Source of the DNA: Sphingobacteriaceae bacterium
GTDB taxonomy: Bacteria > Bacteroidota > Bacteroidia > Sphingobacteriales > Sphingobacteriaceae
Assembly (NCBI GenBank): GCA_014380615.1
Contig: JACMJM010000002.1
Span: 105,258 to 169,257, forward strand
DNA: 64,000 nt
Direction of reading: 5' to 3'
Shown: positions 16,871 through 25,208 of the stretch, piece after piece
How the letters are laid out: the number at the start of each line of letters is the position of its first letter
Position numbering within the stretch: the stretch's first letter is position 1
Translations under genes and position numbers: made by a program
Notes under the pieces: generated by a model
What the model was told of the DNA's origin: nothing
The model's input: only the letters and a program-made list of their open reading frames with translations
Database searches by the model: none

Positions 16871-17194
16871 GTGTTTGAAAAAGATGAAGATATTGAAGAT
16901 GATGAAGAAACCTGTGAAGAAGACGAGCTGATAATCGAGGAGGAATCGGACGGGCGGGAACTGTATCTGCTTTTTGGTGATGAACTTGATCCGTTTTTCA
17001 CGACTGCAGCGCGACTTATAGTGCTTCTTAATTATGATTTAGAGAGATTAGAATCGGCATTATCAATTAATCCGCTTCGGTTCAAATTCATTAAGCTATG
17101 CTTATTAGAATCGGGGCTCATTGACGAGTTAGGTAATCCGTTAGTCGAATATGAGAAACTGGAAGAAATTTTCCGAAGCCAGAATTTGACATAA
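16871..17194 (+). CDS. Small acidic protein of unknown function
   Basis: 107 residues from GTG 16871. The frame opens after a TAA at 16847 and has no in-frame ATG. The first 28 residues are almost all Glu/Asp. A helical region follows (ELYLLFGDELDPFFTTAARL, LLNYDLERLESAL, LRFKFIKLCLLESGLIDELGNP, YEKLEEIFRS). It has no recognised domain, signal peptide or membrane helix. It follows the acyltransferase by 91 bases on the same strand and could share its transcript. Similar length and even codon pattern suggest a real gene, but this is not proven. Confidence 0.5.
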   Translation: MFEKDEDIEDDEETCEEDELIIEEESDGRELYLLFGDELDPFFTTAARLIVLLNYDLERLESALSINPLRFKFIKLCLLESGLIDELGNPLVEYEKLEEIFRSQNLT

Positions 17195-17250
17195 ATTGAA
17201 ACTAATTAAAAAATTTATACCCCCCCACTAAAACGAATATTGATCAATTT

Positions 17251-17727
17251 TTAAAGTTCCCCTCCCTCGTCTCCGACATTATATAGATCTGGTAATTGAT
17301 TTGATAAGGCAGATGTAATTTTAAGCTTCAACTCTTCGGAAAAATCATATTCATAAATAATTGATGTAATAATCTCCCTCAATAAGTCCGAATCAATGAA
17401 ATTTGCCGCAACATAAACCGCTATATTTTCCATCTCTCTGACAAACCTATCAATGCAATAATCCAACCCGTTCAACGATAGAAAATAACTTGAAAGAACA
17501 ATTGAAGAACGCTTGTTTCCATCAATAAAACAATGATTCTTGTTAATTGAAAAGCACAGAAAAGAAACTTTATCTTCTATCAATGGGTAATATTCATCGT
17601 TGCGGACATGTGTTACTACACTCTCCAAAAGACCTAAGTCTTTGTATCCATGCTTACCCCCACTTTGTTCAATTATAAAGTCATGTTCTTTAATTGCATG
17701 AGAGAGATCAAAATAAAAGAGTTCCAC
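17251..17727 (-). CDS. Doc-type (Fic fold) death-on-curing toxin
   Basis: 158 residues. The Fic/Doc active-site motif is HCFIDGNKR: His65, Phe67, Gly70, Asn71, Lys72, Arg73. The Lys in place of the second Gly is the Doc signature, and Doc proteins phosphorylate EF-Tu and stop translation rather than AMPylating. GGKHGYKDLGLLESVV at 23-38 is the conserved Doc N-terminal block. A C-terminal extension of about 30 residues after the fold is longer than P1 Doc (126). It directly follows the HTH gene (that gene's stop and this ATG are adjacent), so the two form a pair, but the partner is not Phd-like. A functional toxin is likely from the intact motif. Confidence 0.87.
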   Translation of the reverse strand: MELFYFDLSHAIKEHDFIIEQSGGKHGYKDLGLLESVVTHVRNDEYYPLIEDKVSFLCFSINKNHCFIDGNKRSSIVLSSYFLSLNGLDYCIDRFVREMENIAVYVAANFIDSDLLREIITSIIYEYDFSEELKLKITSALSNQLPDLYNVGDEGGEL

Positions 17728-18783
17728 TTATTTATTTTTAAGCCTAATAAAAACATCAATATTTTCACTCAGGCGCTCCTCTAAAGACTTACTTTTTTCA
17801 CCTAGGAACTTGTCAAAATCTTCCTGACTTACCTCTGATATGTATTCTTTTAGCTGTTCATGAAGTGCATCTCTAAATGCCATATCCCTGCTTGCCATCA
17901 AGCTACGAGCTTTCTCCTTAAGAGGTTGAAAAGCCATTTCAGTCATTTCTTCAAACTCTTTGAAGAGCACATTCGCCTCAGAAAGTCTTAAAAGCTCCCC
18001 TTTTTCTTCATAAGCCTTTCGCAAATAATCGGAGAACCCGTTCTCATAAGCAGAAACCAGGTCTAAAACCTCGGAATACATCGTTGCCCTCACACTCTCC
18101 TTAGTATTTAACTTGAGAATTTGTCTATATTCCTTTGATTTCTCCTTGAATATACTCATGTATATTCTATCTGTTAACTGACCGTATTTAAATTGATTTT
18201 GGTCAATGTATTTATCTAGGGCATTTGTAAATTCTTGTCGATAATTGAACTCTCTTAAAGCTGAAGGCACATAATCTTGCTCTCTTTGGTTTACGTATTT
18301 AGTCGTGCCGCCCAATCGTTGATTAAGGGTGTCCAGTACTAGATCTAAAATTGAGGCGCGCAACTGTCGCGCGCGCTCAGAGCCTTGGAGTAACATTGCG
18401 ACGTTTAGGAAACCCTTAAAGGTGAATACATTAAGTGCAGTTGCGCGCGCTCCAACTAGTTCCCCATCTCCCTCATCTTCCAACTGAGGGACATCAATGT
18501 CCTTCAGTTGGGACAAAGCCTCTTTGAATAGTCGCAATCTATTTCCTGCAAAAACCTCATGGCCATGCTGATCTAGCTCCGACCTGTGATTCTCCAATAA
18601 CCTATTAATGGTTCTAACATCAACTTCAAAGTATTGCGCAACTTGTATTTTGGTGTATCGGAACTTCCCCTCGAACTTGATCCCTTGAAAGCCTAAATAA
18701 TTGTACGCCTCCTGAACAGCTAGGTTATTATTAAGGATATTCTTTCTATCCAGCTCGGAATTCGTTAAGTCTTTAACCATCAC
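17728..18783 (-). CDS. Large HTH protein, probable regulator/antitoxin partner of the Doc toxin
   Basis: 351 residues. An N-terminal helix-turn-helix (about 43-70: KIQVAQYFEVDVRTINRLLE) is followed by HEVFAGNRLRLFK and a middle region, ATALNVFTFKGFLNVAMLLQGSERARQLRASILD, that looks like the domain of RhuM/phage-antirepressor (Bro/KilA-type) proteins. A long charged helical half (190-351) with coiled-coil character follows. It is much larger than Phd (about 73 residues) and has no Phd/AbrB fold. Zero spacing to doc and one shared transcript argue that it controls or neutralises the toxin. Antitoxin activity is inference; DNA binding is likely. The middle is locally richer in GC (GCGCGCGCTC near 18370) than the surroundings. 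Confidence 0.75.
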   Translation of the reverse strand: MMVKDLTNSELDRKNILNNNLAVQEAYNYLGFQGIKFEGKFRYTKIQVAQYFEVDVRTINRLLENHRSELDQHGHEVFAGNRLRLFKEALSQLKDIDVPQLEDEGDGELVGARATALNVFTFKGFLNVAMLLQGSERARQLRASILDLVLDTLNQRLGGTTKYVNQREQDYVPSALREFNYRQEFTNALDKYIDQNQFKYGQLTDRIYMSIFKEKSKEYRQILKLNTKESVRATMYSEVLDLVSAYENGFSDYLRKAYEEKGELLRLSEANVLFKEFEEMTEMAFQPLKEKARSLMASRDMAFRDALHEQLKEYISEVSQEDFDKFLGEKSKSLEERLSENIDVFIRLKNK

Positions 18784-18870
18784 ACAAATTTAGTTTTATA
18801 AATATAGCTATTGTTCAAGATTATTTTTTCAACTCTCACAAACCAACAACCATTCCGACAACAAGAAAAT

Positions 18871-18899
18871 AAAAAAGCCTCTCATGCGAAATGAGAGGC
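18871..18899 (-). terminator. Terminator of tRNA-Arg
   Basis: GCCTCTCAT and ATGAGAGGC form a perfect 9-bp stem with a 5-base loop. On the minus strand it is followed by six Ts, nine bases after the tRNA 3' end. Confidence 0.85.
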
Positions 18900-18907
18900 C
18901 ACTTTAG

Positions 18908-18979
18908 TGGTCCCGGCGGGAATCGAACCCACATCTAAAGTTTAGGAAACTTCTATTCTATCCGTTGAACTACGGGACC
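18908..18979 (-). tRNA. tRNA-Arg (anticodon CCT)
   Basis: 72 bases on the minus strand. The acceptor stem is GGTCCCG/CGGGACC with A as discriminator. The anticodon arm is GAAGT-TTCCTAA-ACTTT, giving CCT (reads AGG), and the T-arm contains GGTTCGATTCC. CCA is not encoded, as usual in Bacteroidota. It is followed by a strong terminator, so it is a single-gene transcript. It sits between the Doc/HTH module and metG. No attachment-site duplication of its 3' end is seen in the window. Confidence 0.95.
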
Positions 18980-18980
18980 A

Positions 18981-19018
18981 ATTGATGTGCAGATTAAAAG
19001 ATGTGCAAATGTGCGGAT
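18981..19018. repeat. Short GATGTGCA-type repeats between the tRNA and metG
   Basis: GATGTGCAGATT, GATGTGCAAATG and GTGCGGATT follow each other within 38 bases. This is a degenerate short tandem repeat of the kind found between genes in this family of genomes. No function visible. Confidence 0.4.
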
Positions 19019-19048
19019 TATTTACAATTACAGCAATCTGTAATTAAA

Positions 19049-21109
19049 CTATCTAACAACCGAACCGTTTGAAATATTTTCGGGCGGCGCTACAAAACTA
19101 AGTTTTCCGTCACAATTTTCAGCCATTAAAATCATTCCTTGCGAAAGTATTCCTTTTATCTCTCTCGGCTCCAAATTTACAAGGATGCTAACTTGTTTGC
19201 CAATTATCGCTTCGGGTTCAAAATATTCAGCTATTCCCGAAACCACAATTCGCTGATCGATACCGGTATCGATTTTAAGCTTCAGAAGTTTCTTGGTTTT
19301 CGCTACATTCTCAGCCTCTAAAATTGTTCCCACCCTAATATCCATCGATGCGAAAGCATCGAAGCTGATGTTTTCTTTTGCTGGCGCAACCTCGACAACG
19401 GCGATGTTTTCTTCTGCTTTTCGGCTGAGCTTTTCAAGTTGCTTTTCAATCACCTCGTCCTCTACCTTCTCAAATAAAAGCTGTGCCTGATTCAACTGGT
19501 GGCCATCCTTAAAAACAATTTCTTCATCATAAAACACCACCTCTTTATCTAAATTCAGCATGGAAAAAATCTTTTTAGAGGCCCCCGGAAGTAATGACTG
19601 AAGTAAGGTGCCCAGATGGGCGATAATATGAAGGCTGTTTTGTAATACCAAACGAGTTTTCTCAGGTTCAGTTTTGAAGATCTTCCAGGGCTCGTTTTCT
19701 GTTAAATACCTGTTTCCTAAACGTGCCAGATCGATAACAGAAGAAAGCGCTTGACGAAATTTATATCCTTCGATACTTTGTTCCACTTCATCGTAAATAA
19801 CACCTATCTGACTTTTCAAATCCTTGTCATTAAGTTGTGTGTTCCCTTCTATCTTACCCTCGTAATACTTGTGCATTAAAATCATTACCCGGTTTATAAA
19901 ATTTCCGAGGATAGCAACCAACTCATTATTAACACGCGCCTGATAGTCTTTCCACGTAAATTCACTGTCGGAAGTTTCGGGCAAAATAGAGGTTAATACA
20001 TACCGCAATTCATCCTGCTTGCCAGGAAACTCTTCCAGATACTCGTGCAGCCAAACCGCATGGTTCCTCGAAGTAGAAAGCTTGTCGCCCTCCAGATTTA
20101 AAAATTCGTTGGCCGGCACATTTTGCGGAAGGATGTATTCGCCGTGCGCATGCAGAATTGAAGGGAAGGTGATACAATGAAATACAATATTATCCTTTCC
20201 GATAAAGTGTACCAAACACGATTCATCATTTTCATCCGCCTGTTTTTTCCAGTACAGCTCCCAATCTTTCCCATTTTCCTGCGCCCATTGCTTGGTTGCC
20301 GAAATATAACCTATGGGCGCATCGAGCCATACATACAATTTTTTGCCTTTTGCTTCCTCAAGCGGTACATCAATTCCCCAATCCAAATCGCGTGTCATAG
20401 AGCGTGGCTGTAAACCTGCCTTTAACCAGGAGCTGCATTGGCCGTAAACGTTGCTTTTCCACTTGTTCTTCTTTCCCTCAATAAGCCATTCTTCCAGCCA
20501 TGGCTGGTATTTATCCAACGGCAAATACCAATGCTTGGTAACCCTCAAAACTGGTGCTTTTCCGCTAAGCGTAGATTTTGGATTGATCAGATCCATGGGG
20601 TTTAAAGATGTTCCGCATTTCTCGCACTGATCGCCGTAAGCACCTTCATTATTACAGTTGGGGCATGTGCCGATTATATATCTGTCGGCAAGAAACTGAT
20701 CGTATTCCTCATCGTAATACTGCTCCGATTCTTTTTCTAAGAACTCCCCTTTATTGTAAAGATTTAAAAAGAACTTCTGAGAAAGCTCGTGATGAATTTG
20801 TGAAGATGTGCGGTGATAAATATCGAACGCAATTCCAAACTCTTCGAAACTTTTCTTAATCTGGGTATGATATTTATCTATAATTTCTTTGGGTGTGATC
20901 CCTTCTTTCTTCGCCTTAATAGTAATAGCGGCTCCGTGTTCGTCCGAACCGCAGATATAAACAATATCCTTTCGCTTAAGCCGCATGTGCCTTACAAAGA
21001 TATCGGCAGGGATGTAGGCGCCTGCTAAATGCCCGATGTGTAAGGGGCCGTTTGCGTAAGGCAGTGCGGAAGTAACTGTAAAGCGTTTATATTTATCTAA
21101 GTCAGACAT
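19049..21109 (-). CDS. metG: Methionyl-tRNA synthetase with C-terminal tRNA-binding domain
   Basis: 686 residues from ATG 21109. A TATCTTTG box at 21130-21137 rules out the longer frame to 21181. The class I signature is PLHIGHLAG (His24-His27), and the KMSKS loop appears as KLSTS at 343-347. The zinc knuckle has four Cys in CPNCNNEGAYGDQCEKCG. The C-terminal EMAP/Arc1p-like OB domain (about 585-686, FASMDIRVGTILEAENV) makes the enzyme a dimer and aids tRNA binding. It charges tRNA-Met. It is a single gene beside tRNA-Arg and divergent from the LD-carboxypeptidase gene. Confidence 0.97.
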   Translation of the reverse strand: MSDLDKYKRFTVTSALPYANGPLHIGHLAGAYIPADIFVRHMRLKRKDIVYICGSDEHGAAITIKAKKEGITPKEIIDKYHTQIKKSFEEFGIAFDIYHRTSSQIHHELSQKFFLNLYNKGEFLEKESEQYYDEEYDQFLADRYIIGTCPNCNNEGAYGDQCEKCGTSLNPMDLINPKSTLSGKAPVLRVTKHWYLPLDKYQPWLEEWLIEGKKNKWKSNVYGQCSSWLKAGLQPRSMTRDLDWGIDVPLEEAKGKKLYVWLDAPIGYISATKQWAQENGKDWELYWKKQADENDESCLVHFIGKDNIVFHCITFPSILHAHGEYILPQNVPANEFLNLEGDKLSTSRNHAVWLHEYLEEFPGKQDELRYVLTSILPETSDSEFTWKDYQARVNNELVAILGNFINRVMILMHKYYEGKIEGNTQLNDKDLKSQIGVIYDEVEQSIEGYKFRQALSSVIDLARLGNRYLTENEPWKIFKTEPEKTRLVLQNSLHIIAHLGTLLQSLLPGASKKIFSMLNLDKEVVFYDEEIVFKDGHQLNQAQLLFEKVEDEVIEKQLEKLSRKAEENIAVVEVAPAKENISFDAFASMDIRVGTILEAENVAKTKKLLKLKIDTGIDQRIVVSGIAEYFEPEAIIGKQVSILVNLEPREIKGILSQGMILMAENCDGKLSFVAPPENISNGSVVR

Positions 21110-21129
21110 CAATTTTAATCTATCGGGCA

Positions 21130-21137
21130 CAAAGATA
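21130..21137 (-). promoter_or_regulatory. -7 box (TATCTTTG) of metG
   Basis: A perfect TAnnTTTG on the minus strand, 20 bases upstream of the chosen ATG. It indicates a leader of about 15 bases and supports the 686-residue start. Confidence 0.65.
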
Positions 21138-21214
21138 GGGGAAAATTTATGTGCAAATATGTTTAATATGAACATGTTCAAATGCTAACTTGCGTTATCA
21201 AACAGCATTAAATT

Positions 21215-22129
21215 ATGTATCAACCGCTCGGAGCTATTGCTCCGCCTTCTCTTAAAAAAGGCGATAAAATCGCGATAACTTGTCCGGCTAAAAAACTACC
21301 GGGAACTATAGAGAGCGCGATTAGATTATTAGAGGCTTGGGGGCTCGAAGTTGTTTTGGGAGAAACCGTAACCGCCGTTCACCACCAATATGCCGGAACT
21401 GACGAAACCAGGAGAAACGATCTGCAAAACTTTTTAGATGACGAATCTATAAAAGCGATTGTTGCTGCCAGAGGCGGTTATGGTACGATCAGGATTATAG
21501 ACACCCTTAATTTCAAAGCATTTAAGAAGAATCCCAAATGGATTGTAGGGTTTAGCGACATCACCATATTACATAGTCACATTCAGGAGACTTGCGGCAT
21601 ACAAACTATTCACGGCCAAATGCCTTTAAATGTACCCGACGGAACAAAGCCATCCCTTGAGTCATTAAGAAAAGCCTTGTTTGGAGAAACCTTATCTTAT
21701 ACATTCGACACCCATTCTAAAAACAAATTTGGCGAGGCGAAGGCTCAATTAATAGGCGGGAATCTTACCTTACTGGTGATGATGAATAATTCAATATCCG
21801 AAATGGATTTTAATGATAAGATTCTTTTCATTGAAGATGTTGGTGAATTCCTTTATTCTATTGATAGAATGATGTGGAACTTAAAGCGGGGAGGGAAGCT
21901 GGCGAGACTTAAAGGATTGATAGTGGGCGGATTTACCGAAATTAAAGACAACGATATTCCTTTCGGAAGCACTGTTGAAGACATCATTCTGGAGCATACC
22001 AGTGAGTATGATTATCCGGTTTGCTTTGATTTCCCTGCCGGACATATAGCCGACAATCATGCGCTGGTTTTAGGAAAAGTTGTAACTTTAAGCGTAGACT
22101 CAGAGAATGTGCGGTTAGATTTCAATTGA
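21215..22129 (+). CDS. LD-carboxypeptidase (muramoyltetrapeptide carboxypeptidase, S66)
   Basis: 304 residues, the usual S66 length. ITCPAKKLPG at the N-terminus, AARGGYGTIRIID, VGFSDITIL (catalytic-Ser region GFSD), GGNLTLL, IEDVGEFLYSIDRMMW (Glu region) and FPAGHIADNHAL (His) are the family landmarks. The enzyme removes the terminal D-Ala from L,D-linked murein tetrapeptides in the cytoplasm during cell-wall recycling. No signal peptide is present, in agreement. A perfect palindrome GAACATGTTC (21171-21180) lies in the region shared with the metG promoter. Confidence 0.92.
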   Translation: MYQPLGAIAPPSLKKGDKIAITCPAKKLPGTIESAIRLLEAWGLEVVLGETVTAVHHQYAGTDETRRNDLQNFLDDESIKAIVAARGGYGTIRIIDTLNFKAFKKNPKWIVGFSDITILHSHIQETCGIQTIHGQMPLNVPDGTKPSLESLRKALFGETLSYTFDTHSKNKFGEAKAQLIGGNLTLLVMMNNSISEMDFNDKILFIEDVGEFLYSIDRMMWNLKRGGKLARLKGLIVGGFTEIKDNDIPFGSTVEDIILEHTSEYDYPVCFDFPAGHIADNHALVLGKVVTLSVDSENVRLDFN

Positions 22130-22158
22130 TGCCCTTTTAAACCTCTCTGCGTAAGTTA

Positions 22159-23346
22159 ATGATACGCAACTTATTCGTCATACTTTTAACTCTAAGTGTT
22201 TTTGATTTACCTGCGCAGGAAGCATCGTCTTTTGCTGATTTGAAAAACGCGAAACACATCACGATTAATAAGGCCTATACTTTTCCTGCTTCGCCTAAAG
22301 GATTCGGCTCCTTGCAGGAGTTTCCGAAAAACACTAAACGCTCCGGATTTTATTTTGAAGAAGAACGTAATTCTATGTGGCTTACCATTGATGCGCCATT
22401 TAACGGTATATTAACTTTCGAGATAAAACCTCATAGCCTCAAGGATGATTATGATTGGATGCTTTTTGAAAATAGCCCCGACCTGAAAGAGCGGTTACAA
22501 AAAGGAACGGTGAAATTACTCCGCTCGAACAATAGCCGAAACGATTATAAACTGAAAGGAAACACGGGCCTGAAATTGGGATATACTAATTTCTTTGAGG
22601 CCCCGGGACTGGGAAAAAGCTATTCGAGTACATTATCTGTTAGAAAAGGCCAAAAACTTGCATTGGTGATTGATAACATCTACGAAGCGGGCAGCGGCTT
22701 CGATTTTCTCGCCGAGATGAGGCCGGTTATATTGCAGGAAAGACTTGTTAGCGGAGTGGTTACCGATAAGGACCAAAAGCAATTTCTCCTCGCAAAAATA
22801 GTATGTGAAGACGACTCGACAGGCGTCCGTTTATTCGAAACTACAGCTTTAAAAGATGGCACTTATAGCATCCCCGTTCCGGGCGACAGGCCCGTAAATA
22901 TTACCGCATTGCACCCGGGCTATATTTTTCAAACCTTCGATTTAAAAAATGACGTCAATAATCTCAGACAGGATTTTAATTTAACTCCTATCTCTTCGAC
23001 TGAAAAACTCATTCTCTTTAATATTCACTTTACGCCGGATAAGGATGTGATTATGTATAACTCTGAGCCGGAATTGGAACGGCTCGTATCCCTCTTAAAA
23101 CAAGAATCGAATTGGAATATCAGGGTCATCGGCCATACTAATAATAATCCCTTTGCGGATGCCAGGTATTTACAAAAATTATCGTTTAACAGGGCGATAG
23201 CTGTGAAGGAGTATTTGGTGAGGAAGGGGGTGGAGGAGAAGAGAATTTCGTGTATAGGGGTGGGGGGCAAGAGTCCAATAATTGGTCTAAAAAACTCAGA
23301 TAATATTTGGAAGAATTTAAGGGTAGAGGTTTTGATAGGGAGATAA
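22159..23346 (+). CDS. OmpA-family outer-membrane protein
   Basis: 395 residues with a signal peptide (RNLFVILLTLSVFDLPAQ). A beta-rich domain (30-190) is followed by a carboxypeptidase-regulatory-like segment (about 195-275: VSGVVTDKDQKQFLLAKI, DGTYSIPVPG). The C-terminal OmpA/MotB peptidoglycan-binding domain (about 285-395) has NIHFTPDKDVIMYNSEPELERL, GHTNN, LSFNRAIAVKEYL, GVEEKRISCIGVG and NLRVEVLI. It should tether the outer membrane to peptidoglycan. It starts 29 bases after the LD-carboxypeptidase gene on the same strand and may share its transcript. Confidence 0.87.
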   Translation: MIRNLFVILLTLSVFDLPAQEASSFADLKNAKHITINKAYTFPASPKGFGSLQEFPKNTKRSGFYFEEERNSMWLTIDAPFNGILTFEIKPHSLKDDYDWMLFENSPDLKERLQKGTVKLLRSNNSRNDYKLKGNTGLKLGYTNFFEAPGLGKSYSSTLSVRKGQKLALVIDNIYEAGSGFDFLAEMRPVILQERLVSGVVTDKDQKQFLLAKIVCEDDSTGVRLFETTALKDGTYSIPVPGDRPVNITALHPGYIFQTFDLKNDVNNLRQDFNLTPISSTEKLILFNIHFTPDKDVIMYNSEPELERLVSLLKQESNWNIRVIGHTNNNPFADARYLQKLSFNRAIAVKEYLVRKGVEEKRISCIGVGGKSPIIGLKNSDNIWKNLRVEVLIGR

Positions 23347-23406
23347 ATCTTTCACTCAGGGCTCATTTCTCATAAAATTTAATGAGACCACCATAAATAT
23401 GAAATT

Positions 23407-24156
23407 ATGAAAATCCAATCTGTTTTATTTCTAGGGATACTGTCATTGTCCTATAACCTAACACGTGGGCAAGGTATACCACAGCGTCAATTAGCCCCTA
23501 ATCCTCAGCAACAAACTCCCATAAGTACGGTAGGTTTTCCCAATGGAGCTTTATTAAACTCGGATGGTCACCGGATCTTTCTTGGCAAAAACAAATTAGA
23601 TGCGTCCAAGTCTGCCTTTTTGTATACCGAATGGCTTCCCGGCACTGTAAAACTTGAAAATCAGACCCAGTATACGGATTTGAAAATCCTCTACGACCAA
23701 TTGAATGATAGATTGCTCTTTTGCACTGAAGAAACCCAGCCCCAGGAATTTTTGGAAAAGGTCCAAGAGTTTTCGCTACCCATGATCAAAGAACTCGGTA
23801 TCCCAAAAAGAATATTTAGAAATGGATACCCAGCTTACAATAATTTCACGGCGTCCTCCTACTATGAGGTCTTAGTTGATAGGAAAACAAAATTGCTTAA
23901 GAAGACGGTAAAGTCCATAGTTGAAGAAGCACCTCCTGGGTCTATCATCAGAAGTAAGCATATTAAGGAAGTAAGCACCCAGTACTTTCTCGTTACAAAT
24001 AATAAATTGATAAGAATTAAAAAAGACAAGAACTTTGTTTTATCTTCCTTAAAAGATAGTACGTCTCAAATAGAAAATTACGTGAATAATAACCATCCCG
24101 ATTTAAAAAAAGAAGATGATATTATTAAATTGATCATATACTACAATACATTATAG
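23407..24156 (+). CDS. Secreted protein of unknown function
   Basis: 249 residues with a signal peptide (KIQSVLFLGILSLSYNLTRG). The mature part has beta-rich segments (YTEWLPGTVKLENQTQYTDLKILYDQLNDRLLF, then YYEVLVDRKTKLLKKTVKSI) and a lysine-rich C-terminus. I recognise the general look of small Bacteroidota periplasmic proteins whose WLPG/YTDL and YNDQL-like segments recur, but cannot name a family with confidence. It is 60 bases after the OmpA gene on the same strand and ends before a two-way terminator. Confidence 0.65.
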   Translation: MKIQSVLFLGILSLSYNLTRGQGIPQRQLAPNPQQQTPISTVGFPNGALLNSDGHRIFLGKNKLDASKSAFLYTEWLPGTVKLENQTQYTDLKILYDQLNDRLLFCTEETQPQEFLEKVQEFSLPMIKELGIPKRIFRNGYPAYNNFTASSYYEVLVDRKTKLLKKTVKSIVEEAPPGSIIRSKHIKEVSTQYFLVTNNKLIRIKKDKNFVLSSLKDSTSQIENYVNNNHPDLKKEDDIIKLIIYYNTL

Positions 24157-24208
24157 TACATTAAGCAAACGATGGAACATATGGCGTAATTGATCGACAT
24201 GAACATAG

Positions 24209-24244
24209 AAAAAGCCCCGCCCATAAATATGAGACAGGGCTTTT
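24209..24244. terminator. Bidirectional terminator
   Basis: AAAAAGCCC and GGGCTTTT make a stem of about 8 bp with a 19-base loop, flanked by A and T runs. It lies between the convergent secreted-protein gene and the SusC/D operon. Confidence 0.7.
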
Positions 24245-24259
24245 CCTATTACAACCTAT

Positions 24260-25189
24260 CTACTTTCGTACCAGGGTTTCTCTAATAACACGAAATCCAC
24301 CGCCACCAGTATACCGGTAATTTAGATGGAATGTCTTAGTTGCCGGGTCATAGTAGCTTCTTTCACCGGGTATGGGAATAAATGGCTGAGTTGGGCTCAA
24401 AGCGCCAGTAAACGTAACGTCGTTGGTGGTGGGATTGACTACCAATCCTACTGGAGCACCGATATCGCCGGCAACAGTTACAACACTATACTGTCCAGTT
24501 GTACTTACTTCTTTATCTTCATGTATGTCACGTGGTCCTAAAACAGGATGGGTAAATACCCCAGTTGCTTCGTATTCTCCATCATATTCATTTTTGGCAC
24601 CAACAGAATATATCACGCTTCCGAAGTTACTGCTGATCGTTCCAAGGCTGGCAGTGGATATACGAATCGGTAATCCGTACCTAAAAGCAAAATCGAACTG
24701 ATTAGGCTTAACAGTAACAGTAACCTTTGCAGTATTCTCACCTTTCTTAATGGTAGCGGTTGTAGAGCTTAATGTGTAAAGGTTTGGCGTAATGAGGTCA
24801 AACAACTCGCCCGCAACCTCTTCCTCAGCATCGGCAGGATCATGTCCTTCTGCTATCAGCTCCGCACGCTTGTCCGCAATAATCTTGTTATTGTATTTCG
24901 TAATCATTGTTGGATCGACCACTAGTGTAACTGTGATATCCTGCGGGGCAACAACCTCAGTTCCAGCATACTTCACCTCGATATTGAAGCTCCCGGTAGG
25001 GTTCACCGGAAATGACTGACCCGTAACTCCATAAATATAAGCTGCAGTAGCAGCCACATCCGGCGCACCCGCCAACTCAACCATATTCTTCGCAACGCTG
25101 GTATCTGCTGTATACGATTCATCCTTTAAGCATGAACTTAAGCCCAGGTATAACAGGGCAAGAGGAATTATTTTATGTATTTTTTTCAT
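24260..25189 (-). CDS. DUF1735-type surface lipoprotein of a SusCD operon
   Basis: 309 residues. The lipoprotein signal is IIPLALLYLGLSSC (Cys20). The DUF1735/BT_3987-like domain follows (about 30-170): SFNIEVKYAGTEVVAPQDITVTL, then a segment ending in KKGENTAKVTVTV with two Ig-like sheets. A second beta domain covers 195-309. Such proteins are third members of SusC/SusD operons and bind glycans or other ligands at the cell surface. It is last in the operon, 20 bases after susD, and ends before a two-way terminator. The ligand is unknown. Confidence 0.85.
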   Translation of the reverse strand: MKKIHKIIPLALLYLGLSSCLKDESYTADTSVAKNMVELAGAPDVAATAAYIYGVTGQSFPVNPTGSFNIEVKYAGTEVVAPQDITVTLVVDPTMITKYNNKIIADKRAELIAEGHDPADAEEEVAGELFDLITPNLYTLSSTTATIKKGENTAKVTVTVKPNQFDFAFRYGLPIRISTASLGTISSNFGSVIYSVGAKNEYDGEYEATGVFTHPVLGPRDIHEDKEVSTTGQYSVVTVAGDIGAPVGLVVNPTTNDVTFTGALSPTQPFIPIPGERSYYDPATKTFHLNYRYTGGGGFRVIRETLVRK

Positions 25190-25208
25190 ATCACTTTCTT
25201 TCTAAAGA

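Noticed and set aside
18908..18979. tRNA-Arg as an integration site for a genomic island
   Set aside because: No integrase gene and no duplicate of the tRNA 3' end are found in the window.
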